From Taenia hydatigena (lineage: Eukaryota; Platyhelminthes; Cestoda; Cyclophyllidea; Taeniidae): 64,000 bases of DNA. A program made the position numbers and the translations under genes. The stretch covers positions 27,127,232-27,191,231 of the forward strand of contig JADWOT020000001.1 of assembly GCA_036345935.2 (NCBI GenBank), written 5' to 3'. Positions 1 to 12,653 of this stretch are shown here, one piece after another. Position 1 is the first letter of the stretch. The number at the start of each line of letters is the position of its first letter. Below the pieces are notes generated by a model. It saw nothing but the letters and a program-made list of their open reading frames with translations, made no database searches and was not told where the DNA came from.

Positions 1-3000
1 CGGTTGACTAACTTGTCATTCGTTTGTGATACCGTCAAATCAAAGGGTTCCAATCCTTTGGTTGGATGGGAATGGGCGTATTAGGCCATGGCTAGTATGT
101 ACGGTAGTAGCTGTCAGTGGACGGTTCTAAGCGATGATGGAACAAAGCAACCGAAGAAATACACCACTTTCTCCCCTACTTGACAGCTATGAGCAACTGC
201 AAGACGTCAACGGGATTGCAGGGAGCTTCTCATGATGCGCTCAAACCCTACGAGGAGACATTGATAGGAACGCATGCCTTAAGGGTGTGCGATGTCTTAC
301 TGACCACAAGTATAGTTATGGCATCAACTGGCCGAGGTACAAGGTTCCGGTCTTGTGTTTGGCAGTACGATGGGCAAAGCATGGCCATGTATCAGTGGAC
401 TTGACTTTTCAAAGGCACATTTACCAGCCCCGATAAATTTTAGGCTTCGCCCAACTTCGTCCTTACAACCATCCAGTCGGCTTTACTATCGCAATCGTTA
501 CGCTTACTTTTTGCAAGCTTGATGTCTGCAGAGGTGTCCTTCTGACTAAAAGAGTTCTCGTAATTTCCGTGGTGTTAGGACCCACTAGGGACACAAGAGG
601 CTGAAAAGAACAAATAAGGGAGAATTTTTCTTGCTTCCTTGCTCGTCAGATTTTACTGTTGTGAGTTGCTGCCTCTGCCTTTCTCTGAGTTACCACTGCT
701 TGTGATAGTTGATTAATGCGATAGCTGGTTTAGTCCAACGGGTTATAAGATAAATAAGCAGTGGGTAATTAGAGGAGATGAAGATGAGCAGTATGTTTGC
801 CCCGAATGTAAATGCTCCTAACACTCAAATGCGAGCTAAGAACATGGGCTTTGATTTGAAAGAAGCTGCAGTATTTGAAGCAACTTCTAAGCATTTGCCT
901 ATCTTTCCTCTTTTACTAAAGACGGAAAACTAAGTGTGCTACATGAAGCGCATCGCACTCAGCAAATGACATTCCGACCTTGTTGCGGCCTCCTTTCCAC
1001 AGTCTAATTCCTTCAGTCACGGGCCCCACATACACCTGTCCTTCCGTGCAAGTACACAAGCGAGCTGACTGATAGGCAGACACTGATAGACGCTCCGCAG
1101 ACGAATCCCTTGTCCCCTATATATATGTGGCAACATGGCTGGCACATCGATCGTCGAGGCGAAGATGAAATGACTCTGTCGCAGAGAAATTGTCGATTTC
1201 CGACAACTCCAACTAACCACCGGAAGGGTGGTACACATCCACGCCAACTTCACATATTACACTACGTGCTAGTACTTTCGATCCTGCCTCAAGATGAACC
1301 ACAAGCCTAAATATTCGCCTTCCTCTCTCTCCCCTCTTGAGAGGCGTACTCGGCTCTCTATAGAGGAGTGGGATTGCAGTCAACCCATACAGGAGGTTAA
1401 AGAGCACTCGTTAATCACACCTCGCCACGATGAAAAGAGCACTTATCTTCCATCCTCTGAGACTCTGGCACATGCTTCGGACTAAAGGAGGAGGTGAGTC
1501 TCCCTCAATTTACCCAACACCCCTAGGTTACCCTCGAACAGTCGCGTCCTTGTATTCTCAGCCAGTTCTACTGAAGACTAAAGTGCGAAGTGGAATCTAA
1601 TGTCAAATATCTGGAATATCCATCTTAAAATCTCGGTAAGTGAGAGAGGAGTGAGTGTTACTAGCACATCCGAACAATGGCATGGAACAGAATCTTCTCC
1701 CTTTATTAACCAATGTCATAATGTAGCGATGTGGATCAGTGAGACGTCAGAGACTCCCACGATATGCCTTTCTGCCAACTCATTTTACGCAGTCACGCAT
1801 TCATCCCACGTCCACCCTTAAAGAGTTCAGTTACAGTCTTGAAGAAGTCACTGCTGACAACTTTCGTGTGTGCATCACTAATATCAATTGGACTCTTCCC
1901 ATTTTGCTTGTAATCACTTATTACCGCACTACTCGGCATCCCCGTTGACTTGCGGATCTGTGGTTTAATGGACTGGTCAAGTCGATAGCAAACTGACTGT
2001 AGGGCGTGACTGTGGTTCTGGGTTAACCAGCAGCTACTTAGCGCCTTGAATCACTGGCGGATACCATCTGCCTCTTTTGCCTATTCAGCTAACTTGCCAT
2101 GCTCTCAGCAAGCTTCCAGCGAACCGACTAGACACGATTACAACCAAGTAAGAAAAAAAGCGAATTTATAAATTAGTTACTGCATAAATTGTTGACTGAC
2201 TGACCTGTCCATCTAATAACCAAATTATCATACAACTGATAAATAGTTCCAATGAGTCTTATCCCTTGGCATGGGTTCATTATTATGATGATTACGTAGC
2301 GATTGGCACCTTCGATGGACAACGCTCTCTGCCAGAGTTCGTTGTTAAGTGCGTGACTGACCAAAGCAGCAAACCAACTGAAAATCCGCCTGACCAACAG
2401 CTAGCGATTGTGTTGCTTCGTCAGGGTTCTCTGGAGTGCGTCGATACCATCAGTGAAATTTGAGAACTGGGGATTCGTTCGCCTTGCCACTCAATGGGGA
2501 CGAAGTTGCATGTCGTGAATCTCCTTAATTCGTCTTATACGTCCAACACAACTGTGGCTTATTGTAGTCCATGGAATGACTTGGCATAGAGACGAACTCA
2601 ATGTAATCCATTGTCTTCTCTTCCTGCCTCGAGGCGTCCGTCTTAATTACTTGATACCCTCTGATAGGCAAGTCTTTTCCAGTGAAGACCAAGTGCTTAT
2701 GGAATAGAGTCATCAGTGCTGCATTTTCTGACTAGCTCTCAGTGATACGAAAGTGTCATTCACCTTGTCGACATCCGAGAGTTTAGCGCTGAATTGACTG
2801 TGGGTGGTCGGATAGCTGAGAAGTCGACTGCTGCAAATAATACGACCAGGCACTACCTCAACAACTGTTCAAATGTAGAGGTGGAATCCTTCAGAGGTTG
2901 TTGGTGGATTGAGAAACGACTGGAGAATTCATTCAACCTGAGGTAATCACCTCTCTGTGTCTATGTCTATGCTTATGCTGGCTGAGCATCCACCTTTGTC

Positions 3001-3870
3001 TGGTTTATCACAGACGTCATTCCGACGATTCCATGCGAGGTCTGAAGTCACCGAATGCAAGGACATTTAACTAGTAGGAGACAGGAGTGAAGTGAACTTG
3101 TTGCGCATTTTAATGATTCTAGTGGACTATCCGCTTCAATTACTGTTTCATTTTTCCACTTATTTGATTAATCCCGACCACCTCCTACAGGTGACTATCG
3201 CGTCCCTCACACCCAATCACCTATCCACGTAATGCTCTGTTGGTTATCTCATTCCCCTTTACCCGATACTTCCCAAGATGGGTAGTGAAAATTAGCACTT
3301 TAAGCGGACAAAACCCTATGTAAATCCTACTACTATGCCAAAGCGAAAGAGGATAATGGGTAGGGAGCACGAGTAACCAAACATCAAAATAAGGGAAGAA
3401 AACCAGCATCGAAGTTATTTTAAATTGACAGCAACACCCTGATGTCATTATGTTGCCAGGTGGCGGCAGTTCACCGATGCGCAGCCTCGGTTTGTGCAGA
3501 AGGCTACGCAGACTACTTCATCCTCCGATAGCATCTTCATACACTCACCAAAGCATGAGCATTACGGCGATGTGACTGGCTCGTCTGCCGTCGACGAGTT
3601 GACGAGGATTTGAAACTGAACTGCGTGAGCAGCAGCGCCGAGCGTGCCGGACGCAAGCATTTGGATCCTATGAGACCTTGTGTACTAAATGCTTACACTC
3701 TGCTTGTTCTGAGGGTGAGAAGGCCAAAGAGGGGTGACGAATCTCACAACCTTCGGACACTTCGCATTGCGCTCTTTTAATTAAAACTTTCATTTTATTA
3801 CTTGGAGAATTGACATTCAAGTGATGCGGTCGATGTCGGATTTCAATCAGCGATCGTTCAAGTTGCCGTT
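1..3870 (+). repeat. Repeat M, copy 1 (about 3.9 kb)
   Basis: Reading rightwards, this stretch is collinear, at clearly recognisable identity, with the reverse complement of about 44540 down to 40700. Shared landmarks in order: a block at 430-740, a block at 1010-1530, the block at 1740-2720 containing the phrase gaccaacagctagcgattgt, and the block at 3210-3700 whose minus strand reads DE(I/V)VCVAF. No long ORF spans it and no reverse transcriptase, transposase or integrase motif was seen. The left end runs out of the window, so length and termini are unknown. It could be a non-autonomous element or a low-copy segmental duplication. Confidence 0.8.
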
Positions 3871-5070
3871 CGTTAGTCATGTCCGTAACGAGCCAACTGT
3901 TGGACGTGGCTGTAGCTGTGGGCGATCAGCTTCACCAGTTTCTCTCATTTGGCAATCAAGTGCGTAGGTTATAATGGGAGAAAGTCAAATGCCAATTAGT
4001 CATAGCTCTGGTTGTCAACTAATCAATAGATCAGTAACCATGCTACCGACATAGACAATGCCACCAAAATTAAAAATCTCAGAAGCAGTTGCAAACGTTT
4101 ACTTTATTTAAAATTGATTTACACTCCACTGATAAGCAAGCCGTCTAAGAAGAACATGGGCAAAATGATCGTCACATACTCACGGTGAGGTGGAGGAAGA
4201 TACCGCACCCCATCCTTATGCGAATCGGACATTTCCGTCCTAAGATTTGTCTTTTTTCCAAGCCTTTCCTCTTTCCACACCGATGCAATTAGGCCTTGCA
4301 CGAATGACATCCTATTTCAAACAAGTGCGCATTCTTGCACACCTACAACAGTTGACTTGCTGAAGGAGCAGGGGAAAAGAAGTAGGATTGAGCGCCATTT
4401 GGGTTGACTAGGATGCCACCCTGAGTTCAGTGAGAAGGTTGTGTGCTCCGGGCCACAGCAGCCTCCCAACGTCCTTCGATTGCGGCCTACCAACTACAAG
4501 AATCCTAAGCGCCACATGCAAAGAATTCGCATTACTCTTTGTGGATTGTGCAAGATTTCACTTGGGTTTGAAAGACAATGACATTCAAGCGAGGATCAAG
4601 CGCATCGGTGTGGAAAGAACAAAGGCTGGGCCGGGGGGCTTAGAGCAGTTGTGGGGACACAATACGCTTGAAGCCTCACTACCCCACATTGGTGGTTAAA
4701 AGCCTGACGTCTCCTCAGCACTGATAAGTGGCCTCAGTGTATGCGTTAAGTAGAGGGAGAAGAGTAAGAAGTCGATGCTGAGACTTTTTCGAGAAATAGC
4801 TCTACCGCATCACCTCAGCCATATATCTCAAACAGATGGTGATGCCGCATTCGCATCCTGGTTAAGGCTGCTATAACACAAATTCTTTACGTAGTCGTGG
4901 AGTTCCCTTAGGTCAAGGCAGCACTAACCACTGGGATGTGAGGAGAAGCACAGTTATGCACGCCAGCTCGGGCATCATTGGCATCTCTAGCTGCTACGGT
5001 CAGAGTCATAAGCACTCGCGTCCATCTGCTAGACTGAACGACTGAAGTAATTACGGCTTATGCGCTTCAT
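3871..5070. other. No supported gene
   Basis: After the M homology stops near 3870 nothing recognisable is seen. The open frame at 4430-4699 (+) has no splice signals, no recognised domain and no second copy in the window, so it is treated as chance. Confidence 0.5.
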
Positions 5071-5072
5071 AT

Positions 5073-6130
5073 AGGCTTGACTTAGTAGTCCTCAATGGTG
5101 AACGAGAAGTGTTCGGCGAATACCATTCTTGCTGCGGAACCATCATCATCTGCCTTCGAGAGAGAAAAGTGCTCTCATAACACTTATTACTCTGCCTCGT
5201 TCATCAGTCACTAAAGATGTGTTAAACCTGATTCTGTGACACATTTCGATGGGTTTGTTGGTTTTTGCAATTGGAGCTGTGCATCCTCCTTCCCCCATTT
5301 TTGCATAGCTTTTATTTCCTTAGAAAGGGCAGAGTGCGATCCGCCAGGAAGTACTCTTAATTGATGTGAAGGCTAATGACGACGGTTCCGAAGCCAGAGA
5401 CGTGTTCTTCGAACGCTTCTTTCTGAACATTGGAGACTACTTAGTCAAGCATGAATAATACAGGTATGGTGACGTGATGAAGCCGCTTCAGAAATGCCAA
5501 CGTTATTGAATTATGTGGTGGCTAATCTGGCCGTTGAAATCGCGTGTGCCTGCGTCTCTTCTTCCTCGCAGCAGCACTAATCACAGAGATAGCGGTGGTT
5601 TAGCAACAGAACCTGTCCTTTCCCAAACGTGCTTAATCCTCCTCATCCCAACTCGTCATCAATGTCTCCAGTGATGGATATTGATACCCACCCTGTTACA
5701 CATCTTTGCAATTATGGCGGTGCATCGCTGCTGGCATTGCAGCAGCATCAAACTTCGTATGAGCCACTTTTCAGCCAATTAGGATTGAGACGGTTTACAA
5801 GGAACATCTGCAATCGTGGTGGACCTCTTGCCATTTTAGCACCAAATGGTGATCCAATCACTAAACAAATGACGTTTGCACAACTCGCCTGCTTTGACAG
5901 ACAGGTGTGTTGCTCGCTAACAAAGCCGTTTGACTTGAACTCTTCAATTTGTCTGGATTATTAACGTTTTTCTGCAACGTGGGAGCGATTCGCCTTTCAT
6001 CCACTTTGTTCTCCCTGGTTCAAAAGTAGCTTGCAGCCTCGGGAACTTTCAGGCCTGGCTCGAATTCGCCATTGCAACCATCTCGTGAAATATAACGTCT
6101 CATGTCGATGCATTCACTTCTCGCATGAGT
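5073..6130 (+). repeat. Core C inverted pair and downstream C/B-type repeat
   Basis: The core lies on the minus strand at about 5073-5160 and on the plus strand at about 5375-5460, where the plus frame reads NDDGSEARDVFFERF...GDYLVKH. The material to about 6130 matches the M-copy segments near 24900-25330, 40250-40600 and 55500-56150. The 111-codon frame 5629-5964 lies wholly inside this repeat and is not conserved in the other copies. Confidence 0.65.
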
Positions 6131-7480
6131 GACTCGACATGAATATAGCCGTTCGATGCTCTCTGTTGCCTACTTTGTTTTTGAAATGATTTTGACTCTT
6201 GGTTGGCATTACTGCTACGTCATCTGATTGCAGAAGTAATCTACAGCTATTTTTAATTGCACCATATTATGCGTGCTCTTTTTATAAAAAATTTTCAAAA
6301 TCTTCTTGTTATGCCTTATGCACCGCATCTTGCATTTTTCCCATTATTTTTTTGTAAAATTCTGGCTTTTTTTGTACTTTAAGAGGTTTTAAATATATTA
6401 ATGTTCGTTTTCAATAACCGCTCAACCTCTGGAGGCAAGAGACCATCGAATAATGACATTATCCATGCTCAAGGTCATTCCGTGACGCCCACGTGTGAGT
6501 GAACGTCGTTGGCTAGCCTCAAGGTCATTCAGTCGCCATCCACCCAACGCCCTTCCCGGCCAGAAGAAAGACGAAAGGAAGAGAGGAAAGGTATTTACGC
6601 ATGTAATTGTAAGCCTATGATAACCTATCACTCAACCTCTACAACACGCACTGCCCCATAGAGAATAAGTGCTTGCCAAGCTACCGCCCGCCTGCCTGGT
6701 GTGCAAACACGCATGCACAAAGGTTGCATGGCCGAAACGATTTAAGATTTTGATGCACCTGCCTTAAACAGGCAACAATATTGCACACAGAGACGACTGT
6801 CCACGATAGGCAAGTTTTCATTGGCTGGCCTATTTCGTCATGCGTTGGTGGTAATCAGACCTCCCTTTACACGATTTACCACACTCAAAAGATAGCAAAT
6901 ATGGGGTGCACAAGACAATTGCTTTGTGCCAAATCGTGGGTCATTCAGGCATGAGCTGGACCGCATAATCGAGTAAGTCACCTGTTGCAGGTAGCGGCGC
7001 CATTCGATATTCCCACATGGATTCTTACAGGTAGGAGTAGTTACTAAGAAATTGCCAACTTCCCAAATTGGTGAGATTCTTTGATGAGGTTTCAGTAAGG
7101 CGTGGTAATGTTTTGACCAATCAGGCAACTACCTGACAAATGCATGGTTTGTGGCTAGATGTGTAGCTCGAAACAGTAGCGTCTCTCACTGGGGATTTGA
7201 GGGCGCACCCAGCATCACAGCGTTGTCTTTCATTCCTTCCTACGATAAGCATCATTGCAGTTCAGTGGCTTCCGATTACCCACCTCACAGGGGTAAACCT
7301 CTTTCAGTGTCGATAAAGACGAATGAAAATGCTAAGAGCTTTAGTCCGTTGCCATTTAACATTTGCTTACAGCAGTCTGAAATAGAAAATAAACAGCCTT
7401 TTTGATGAACGCAAACAGGGAGCTGCACTAGTCATAGTAGCTGAAGCGCTTAGTGATTGGTTGTGCGGACGTACGAGAAA
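6131..7480. other. No firm gene; AT-rich part and one possible exon
   Basis: About 6230-6420 is T/A-rich. On the minus strand, a 42-nt stretch near 6987-7030 lies between a tgtaag acceptor and a CAACAG/gtgact donor and reads NPCGNIEWRRYLQQ, inside an open frame at 6838-7128. This could be a small exon but nothing links to it. The plus-strand frame 7151-7405 is unrecognised. Confidence 0.35.
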
Positions 7481-7482
7481 AG

Positions 7483-8182
7483 TCACGAAAGCATAGCAGC
7501 CACGAAAGCTAGTAGAGTTACAATGACCAAAGCAGCGCAGGTCGAGTCACCGCCAGTCATGGTTACTGCAGCAGAAGTCTGGGCAGGTCTGCTGGTCGTT
7601 GAGGGGCTTCTCCCAGTCATGACAGACGCTTTCTCCTCCCCATCCAATACAACTATAAATTCGTCCTATTATAATAACATTAATTTTTGTCAAATGCTCA
7701 CATTGAGGAGCATCTGTCCAACTCTCAGCAGTAATATATTTAGTGCCAGGCAATACTACTACTAATGAGTTTGCGAACTTTAATTAGTAGCAGTGATAAT
7801 AATAAATTGACAGCATTGCAGAATTGATTCCAGTGGATATGGCTAGTCCTAAGCAGTAGTAGTAGCAGTGGTCCAGCTTTCAGCAAAAACGGGCATAGAG
7901 AACTCATCGCGCTCCAAAGCTGGTGTGGGGCACCAAGGTGCTCTCCGTCGTTAGAATCTCTCCCATCAATGCGTGCATAAACGGCGACAGAAGTGGTTTG
8001 ATTTGGCTTTAGATTATAAGAGGTGAAACTCGTCGTCAAAGGGTGACAATGCTGCTTCCATACCTCAGTGTCAAATGTGTTAGCAATGGAGTAGGCAACG
8101 ATGCTGGCGTCGGTTTCTGATGGGGTGTTCCAGTTCACACACACGCATTGAGGAACGAGTGTGTAATACCTTGTTTGTTTGA
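7483..8182 (-). CDS. EG95/TSOL18-like FN3 protein, two 3' exons
   Basis: Exons are placed at 8182-7934 and 7652-7483 (281-nt intron). The first encodes a fibronectin-III-like domain: CVNWNTPSETDASIVAYSI is the B/C-strand pattern, followed by YNLKPNQTTSVAVYARIDG, the usual L.P.t.Y.v.V.a run. The second reads EEKASVMTG, then a Ser/Thr-rich linker, then GGDSTCAALVIVTLLAFVAA and a stop, that is, a short hydrophobic C-terminus of the GPI-signal or anchor type. Domain order and exon split are those of the taeniid oncosphere EG95/TSOL18/45W family (family knowledge). The phase agrees (1/1), but the donor CTTG/gtgccc is non-consensus and no signal-peptide first exon was found upstream to 9 kb. It may be a distant member or a decaying copy. 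Confidence 0.5.
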
Positions 8183-8185
8183 CTG

Positions 8186-8345
8186 CCACTTTCAGCTACC
8201 CTGACTTGGGTGGCCATGTTGTCCTAGTCGCGTGGCCTGGCCTCCGGGACATGCTAGCATCCTCGTGCCCTCTGTTTATTGAATATGCATATTCTGCCAT
8301 AGCAATGCGCCCTCTTTTGCCTTCAAGGGAGTCTAGGGATTTTGC
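8186..8345 (+). pseudogene. Exon-like fragment shared with 14440-14750 (-)
   Basis: The plus frame reads GGHVVLVAWPGLRDM...LFIEYAYSAIA. The minus strand near 14640-14540 reads GGRTALAAWAGLQAM...QFVEYM without any frame break between them, and a shorter third match lies near 12770-12830. Conserved frame with many base changes points to an ancestral coding exon. The open frame continues to 8556 here. No domain is recognised. Confidence 0.4.
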
Positions 8346-9060
8346 AAGGTGCTTAAATTTTCACATTCTGAGGAGTGCTATGACTCTCACAAGCAAAAAC
8401 GCAATGATTTGTCATTGGCTCCAGCGTTTCATTTACACAATTACATATGTACCTTACGGGGCAAAGGAGAACTCACGAGGACTACGTTTATTTGCTCAAA
8501 AGAAGCTAGCATGGGTAATGTCGAATAAAGTCTTATTAATAGTCGCAGAAGAATAGCAAAATGTTTATTTAAGTGGCTTTGCGCTTGTCAAACTTAGCTT
8601 TTGTTTCGATATTGAATAGTCAGTGGTCAGGACAATCCCTTGCGACGTAAGGTAACTTAGTACTTGATACAAAATCGCACCCAGACCTCATTTACCATGA
8701 ATTGGGTTGCTCTGTCGACTTCCAGCAATGATGTTGGGTGTTTGTTGTGAGATTAGAACTAGGATGATTTGACGCAGACCCCAAAATGCCGATCCAGGTA
8801 TCCCATAAGGCGACCGTAAATCTCTCCTCGGCTAAACGCCATCTGATTCGTTGGTCAATAGGCAATGAAAAGTTAAGAGTTTTAGGAGGTTTTCCAACAC
8901 ATCCTGCATATTCCGAAGGAAGAAAGGCGCCTTTACTGATTGCAACAGTAGCAATAGTTGAGCATGACCAATGGTAGCAGCAATAATAATAGCTAAAGCA
9001 TTCACATTACCATAAGGAGCAGAAGCAGCAGCGGCGTTGGCGGCAGAAGGGAGAGGAAGA

Positions 9061-9098
9061 CAGGAGGGCAGGGCAAGGCAGGGCAGGGAAGGGGAACA
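9061..9098 (+). repeat. G-rich degenerate ggcaggg microrepeat
   Basis: A short run of tandem gggca/aggca units, directly readable. Confidence 0.7.
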
Positions 9099-9663
9099 AG
9101 TTCACGTGTGGTTTTCTGCACACACGGGAGGGTACATCCAACCACCTCTTCCAAACATCCTATGCCCTTGACGACATCGAGCAGAGCATGAGCTGGCGGG
9201 TGAATTGATAGGTGAGTGGGTGTGAGTCAGTAAACAACGCCTCAGGACTGCCCATTGAAGCCATAGATCGTTGAGAGAGGGTCCATCCCCAGCACTACCA
9301 CCACCGCCCGTACGGGCCCACAATTGGTTCCAGCATTCACCTCAATGTGTCCACGAGGCCACTCCGTGACACATTCATGCCACTTGGATCGCTACAAGTG
9401 CAAAAGACGCCATTTCCATCACTTCAAACACATCACTACTTTCCATCCTCTTCCACATCTGCACAACACCCAAAAGGGAGGCTCATTCCAACCAATCCTA
9501 CGTCCCCACCACTACCCTTTGTAAGTCCGCATAAACGAACACAAAAATATTATTTCATGACTAGCATTTCCATCCTCCGAGTGAGGCCGGAAACCGCCTC
9601 AGCTTTCTGCCCTAAATGTTCCCCACGCCGTCTCTTCCACCCCTCCTTTTCAAATCCTTTTCC

Positions 9664-10876
9664 ATCCATTCTCACGCCTAAGTCGCAGTAATGGTGGGAG
9701 CAGCACGACACCCGCCCCCCGCCTCCCACCCAACAGTTCGAGCCCAACACACCCAACAGTGGAGACCTACTCCACTACTTACCTCCTCCGAGATGATGCA
9801 CCACTACTCGTCACCTTTACAGTCAGCAACAAATTAACCTTCACCCTCCCACAGCAATTACATTTCCGTACCTCCGGAAGCAAAATATGCCGCAGTTGCC
9901 ACCAGTGAACTCTGATCCATAGCGCTTCCATTCGTTGTCGTTGTCGTCGTCGGAAGTGAACGTCGCCTTCACGCTTTCACACACCCACGGCACAGCTCCC
10001 CCAGCCTTTTTCCTCCTTCTCCGCCACGCAGCCACCCATGCCCGCGAAAACAAAGAGACGGAGACATAATAACAGCAGTAGACCCTGTCGTCCATACCAA
10101 CAGTCGCATCACACAACCCAGACAGGGACGCCCCCACTGCTACCGCCACCGCCACCGTTACCGCGAATCAATCCAACATCTTGCAGTGCCTACCATTCCA
10201 CACACTCATCACATGTTACTTCACCATCACAACCACCAAGGTAAGTTTGTAGCATCTGAAAAGGAAAAACCAAACAATGGAAAGACCGATGTGTGAGGCA
10301 CCAATGCGCTGCAAGGCTGACATTCACAAACATAACTACTGATAGGAAAACAAGAAACAAACACCTCAACAAGCAAACGTACGAGACTGCTACAAAGTAC
10401 AGTCTGCGTAGTGATGCCCAAGATTCCCACTTGCCACTTTTTCTTCCTCCGCTCCTACCACTGCTGCGTCTACCTCACTCAGAGACACCAACTCATGCCA
10501 TCAAAGCTGAGCAACCTACGATTAAGCCATCACCAAGGCCCTCTACACAACATGTTTCACAGCAAGAATCACATCAACACAACAAACAACCCAGGTAAAA
10601 AAGAAACCACTTTCCCACCCAACATATGAACGCACATGGATTCCACCGCTGCACACAATAAAGGACAGCAACAACTCATTTAGCACAATCCAATCTTACC
10701 TGAGAAATATGCGAAGTGATAGCGAAGGCCAGATTCACACCCATTACTGCTGCAGCCTCATCTTCATCTTCTTCTGTGTCTATTCTACCACGAAAACGAG
10801 CTAAAAATGCACAATAACATTTGCAAATATAGTGAATACTTATTAGCAAGAAAATAATAATGATTAGTTGCCACAT
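9664..10876 (-). CDS. Possible small membrane-protein gene, 3-4 exons
   Basis: Exon 10876-10700 starts MWQLIIIIFLLISIHYIC, a signal-anchor-like segment, continues with an acidic TEEDEDEAA stretch and ends CAG/gtaaga in phase 0. A strong acceptor (tttttccttttcag) opens exon 10255-10194, reading MLQTYLGGCDGEVTCDECVE, with donor TG/gtaggc. A less certain exon 10084-9872 begins VYCCYYVSVSLF and contains FTSDDDNDNEW; a short last exon near 9690-9664 is only guessed. All joins keep frame. The opposite strand also has open frames and gtaagt-type donors (9521, 10241), but they are low-complexity Pro/His runs. No family is recognised. Confidence 0.35.
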
Positions 10877-10990
10877 CCTTAGCAACGTTAGTACTCCTCC
10901 CAACAAAATTTATCGCCATTAGAAAGCAAACAAATTACAAGTTGCCCAAAACAATATTAACTTATCACTCGAGGTGTCACATAGCGAAAA

Positions 10991-11455
10991 GTGTACGTGC
11001 GTAGGCATCGCAGTTGGAAAACAAAACGTCCTAGCAGCCATATTATGAAGCTTTTTCGTTTACTTTACCAAAATTACAAGTCCCTTCATCAAATTTGCCC
11101 TCACTCATCAAAACTCATTCTTACTAAAATAACAAACTCATTGGAAACAGCCAAAGCAATCGTACTCAAACCAAAGAAGTGTTTTGCAGCAAAAAATTCA
11201 ACGCGATTAGGCAGTGCAAGTGGAAAACTAAAAGCTGTGACAGCAACTGCACCTATTTATGAGACGGTTGGTCTAACAAACAAACTGGTCAAGAAGGCAA
11301 AAGCATACATCGACACACATTCACAAACTGGGTGCTTAATCGCAAGAAAGCACCAAACAAGTAGTTGCCAAGCGCTTCGTAGGGTTCTAGCACCTCTCCA
11401 CAAAATCACGCCTCATTACTCAAATCTAAACGTCAGTAAAACACAAACAACCTAA
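10991..11455 (+). CDS. 154-codon lysine-rich ORF, unrecognised
   Basis: This is the longest open frame in the window, rich in Lys, Thr, Ser and Ala, with balanced internal codons. There is no domain, signal peptide or duplicate copy. In 64 kb of this composition a frame of this length is near the chance limit, so it is listed with low confidence. Confidence 0.2.
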   Translation: MYVRRHRSWKTKRPSSHIMKLFRLLYQNYKSLHQICPHSSKLILTKITNSLETAKAIVLKPKKCFAAKNSTRLGSASGKLKAVTATAPIYETVGLTNKLVKKAKAYIDTHSQTGCLIARKHQTSSCQALRRVLAPLHKITPHYSNLNVSKTQTT

Positions 11456-12197
11456 AGCTGCTAAAACAGTCAAAATTTGTATCTACATAGCGAAACATGC
11501 ACGTGAGGAGACCCTGCAGTTGACAGATAACCGTCAACAGTCACACTGAGAGGCCTTTGCGTCTACTCTAACAAGTATGTGCATAGAGGAAGTAAATCGG
11601 AATTTAAAGTACCTCACAACAATTAAATAACTAAAAACAATAAAGAGATACTTGATACCTACCGCGTTGCCGACATTAGGCGGCGGATAAAGGCGCATTA
11701 ATCCAGAATAATTATCCCCGTAAACGCGCACCACTTACGCAAGTCGCGCATAAACCTGACCAATCAGTTCAAAGCTCGTCTCGTAAAACAAACAAGCTTT
11801 AAATTTTTATGTATTTTTGATAAGACCATAATTACGACAAATACCATCAGTTTCAACTTTTGCGTATATTTAAGGTAGCTAACGTACTAATAGCTATTTG
11901 CAATTTACGTCAGTAAAATGAATATGTAATAGCGATATTGTAATGTATGTCAGCAAATCGTAAAAGTAATTCAAATCACAGCTAGCTATGCCATTTTATC
12001 GACTAGTTGTACACTCTAATTTACGTTAAGCATGTGTTTTGTAGCAAAGTTCATATTCAAAGCGAATAGACGCGTTGCTCAATTGGAGCAATGGATTGAC
12101 CTCACTCACATGGTCTTGCAGGTGTCGTTCACCTTTACACAAGATGCGCATTTGTACAAAATTCCGCTTAACATCTTGTTGGTTGGTCGATTGTAAG
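11456..12197. other. AT-rich stretch without a gene
   Basis: No splice-flanked frame, repeat or motif is seen. The part 12000-12197 is weakly similar to 46270-46467, as flank of the duplicated last exon. Confidence 0.5.
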
Positions 12198-12653
12198 CTA
12201 CGTCTTCAGATGGCAATTTCCGGTAGCGATGTCTGCACATCCCACTACACGTAGACGCTGTGGCACAGTAGCCAAATTTGCAATTACTTCCTGATTTGAG
12301 CATCAACCACACTGACAGTTTTATTGTTTAGTGGAGTGCTACATGAGCTTCTGCACCGTGTGGCAGCTGTCATGACATGACTGCTAATTGTCTGAACTTA
12401 CCTGGTCTGCCAGTAACCCCAATGCAATTGTGAAAACGGGTTCGATTCTGCTGGGATAGTTGATCATGATAGGGGTGGGTGCGCTCGACAATTTAACTGG
12501 ATTACCTTTTGTGTGGGATGATGTAAACTTTTTGATTTCCTCTGTGAGAAAACATGAGAAGGCTAGACGAGTATGATGCATGTTTACTGAGTCAGAGATA
12601 ATGTTAGGGCTAAGAATTGCACCCGTAATCTCCCACTCTTGTAACTTTGTCAA
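12198..12653 (-). CDS. 3' end of an unrecognised gene (two exons)
   Basis: The penultimate exon (about 12653-12402, 5' edge uncertain) reads LQEWEITGAILSPNIISDS... and ...RIEPVFTIALGLLADQ, ending at a consensus donor CAG/gtaagt. A 111-nt intron leads to acceptor caaatcag and a 31-codon last exon 12290-12198, starting EVIANLATVPQRLRV and ending HLKT-stop. The joint is phase 0 on both sides. The same last exon exists at 46560-46468 with identical length and stop position, which supports this frame over the Cys-rich frame that overlaps it. Function unknown. Confidence 0.5.

Noticed and set aside
5629..5964. 111-codon ORF
   Set aside because: Lies in a C/B-type repeat and its frame is broken in the related copies at 25060 and 55640.
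7740..8189. 149-codon minus ORF taken as one continuous protein
   Set aside because: The FN3-like similarity stops before the leucine-rich end; a splice at 7934 to the tail exon at 7652 explains it better.
9324..10598. Plus-strand Pro/His-rich frames with gtaagt donors
   Set aside because: Low-complexity C-rich composition; the minus strand has better acceptors and protein-like exons. The question is not fully closed.
12106..12312. Cys-rich minus frame (CKFGYCATASTCSGMC) suggesting a small cystine-rich protein
   Set aside because: The paralogue at 46560 loses the cysteines and needs an indel, whereas the overlapping phase-0 frame keeps length and stop and fits the upstream donor.
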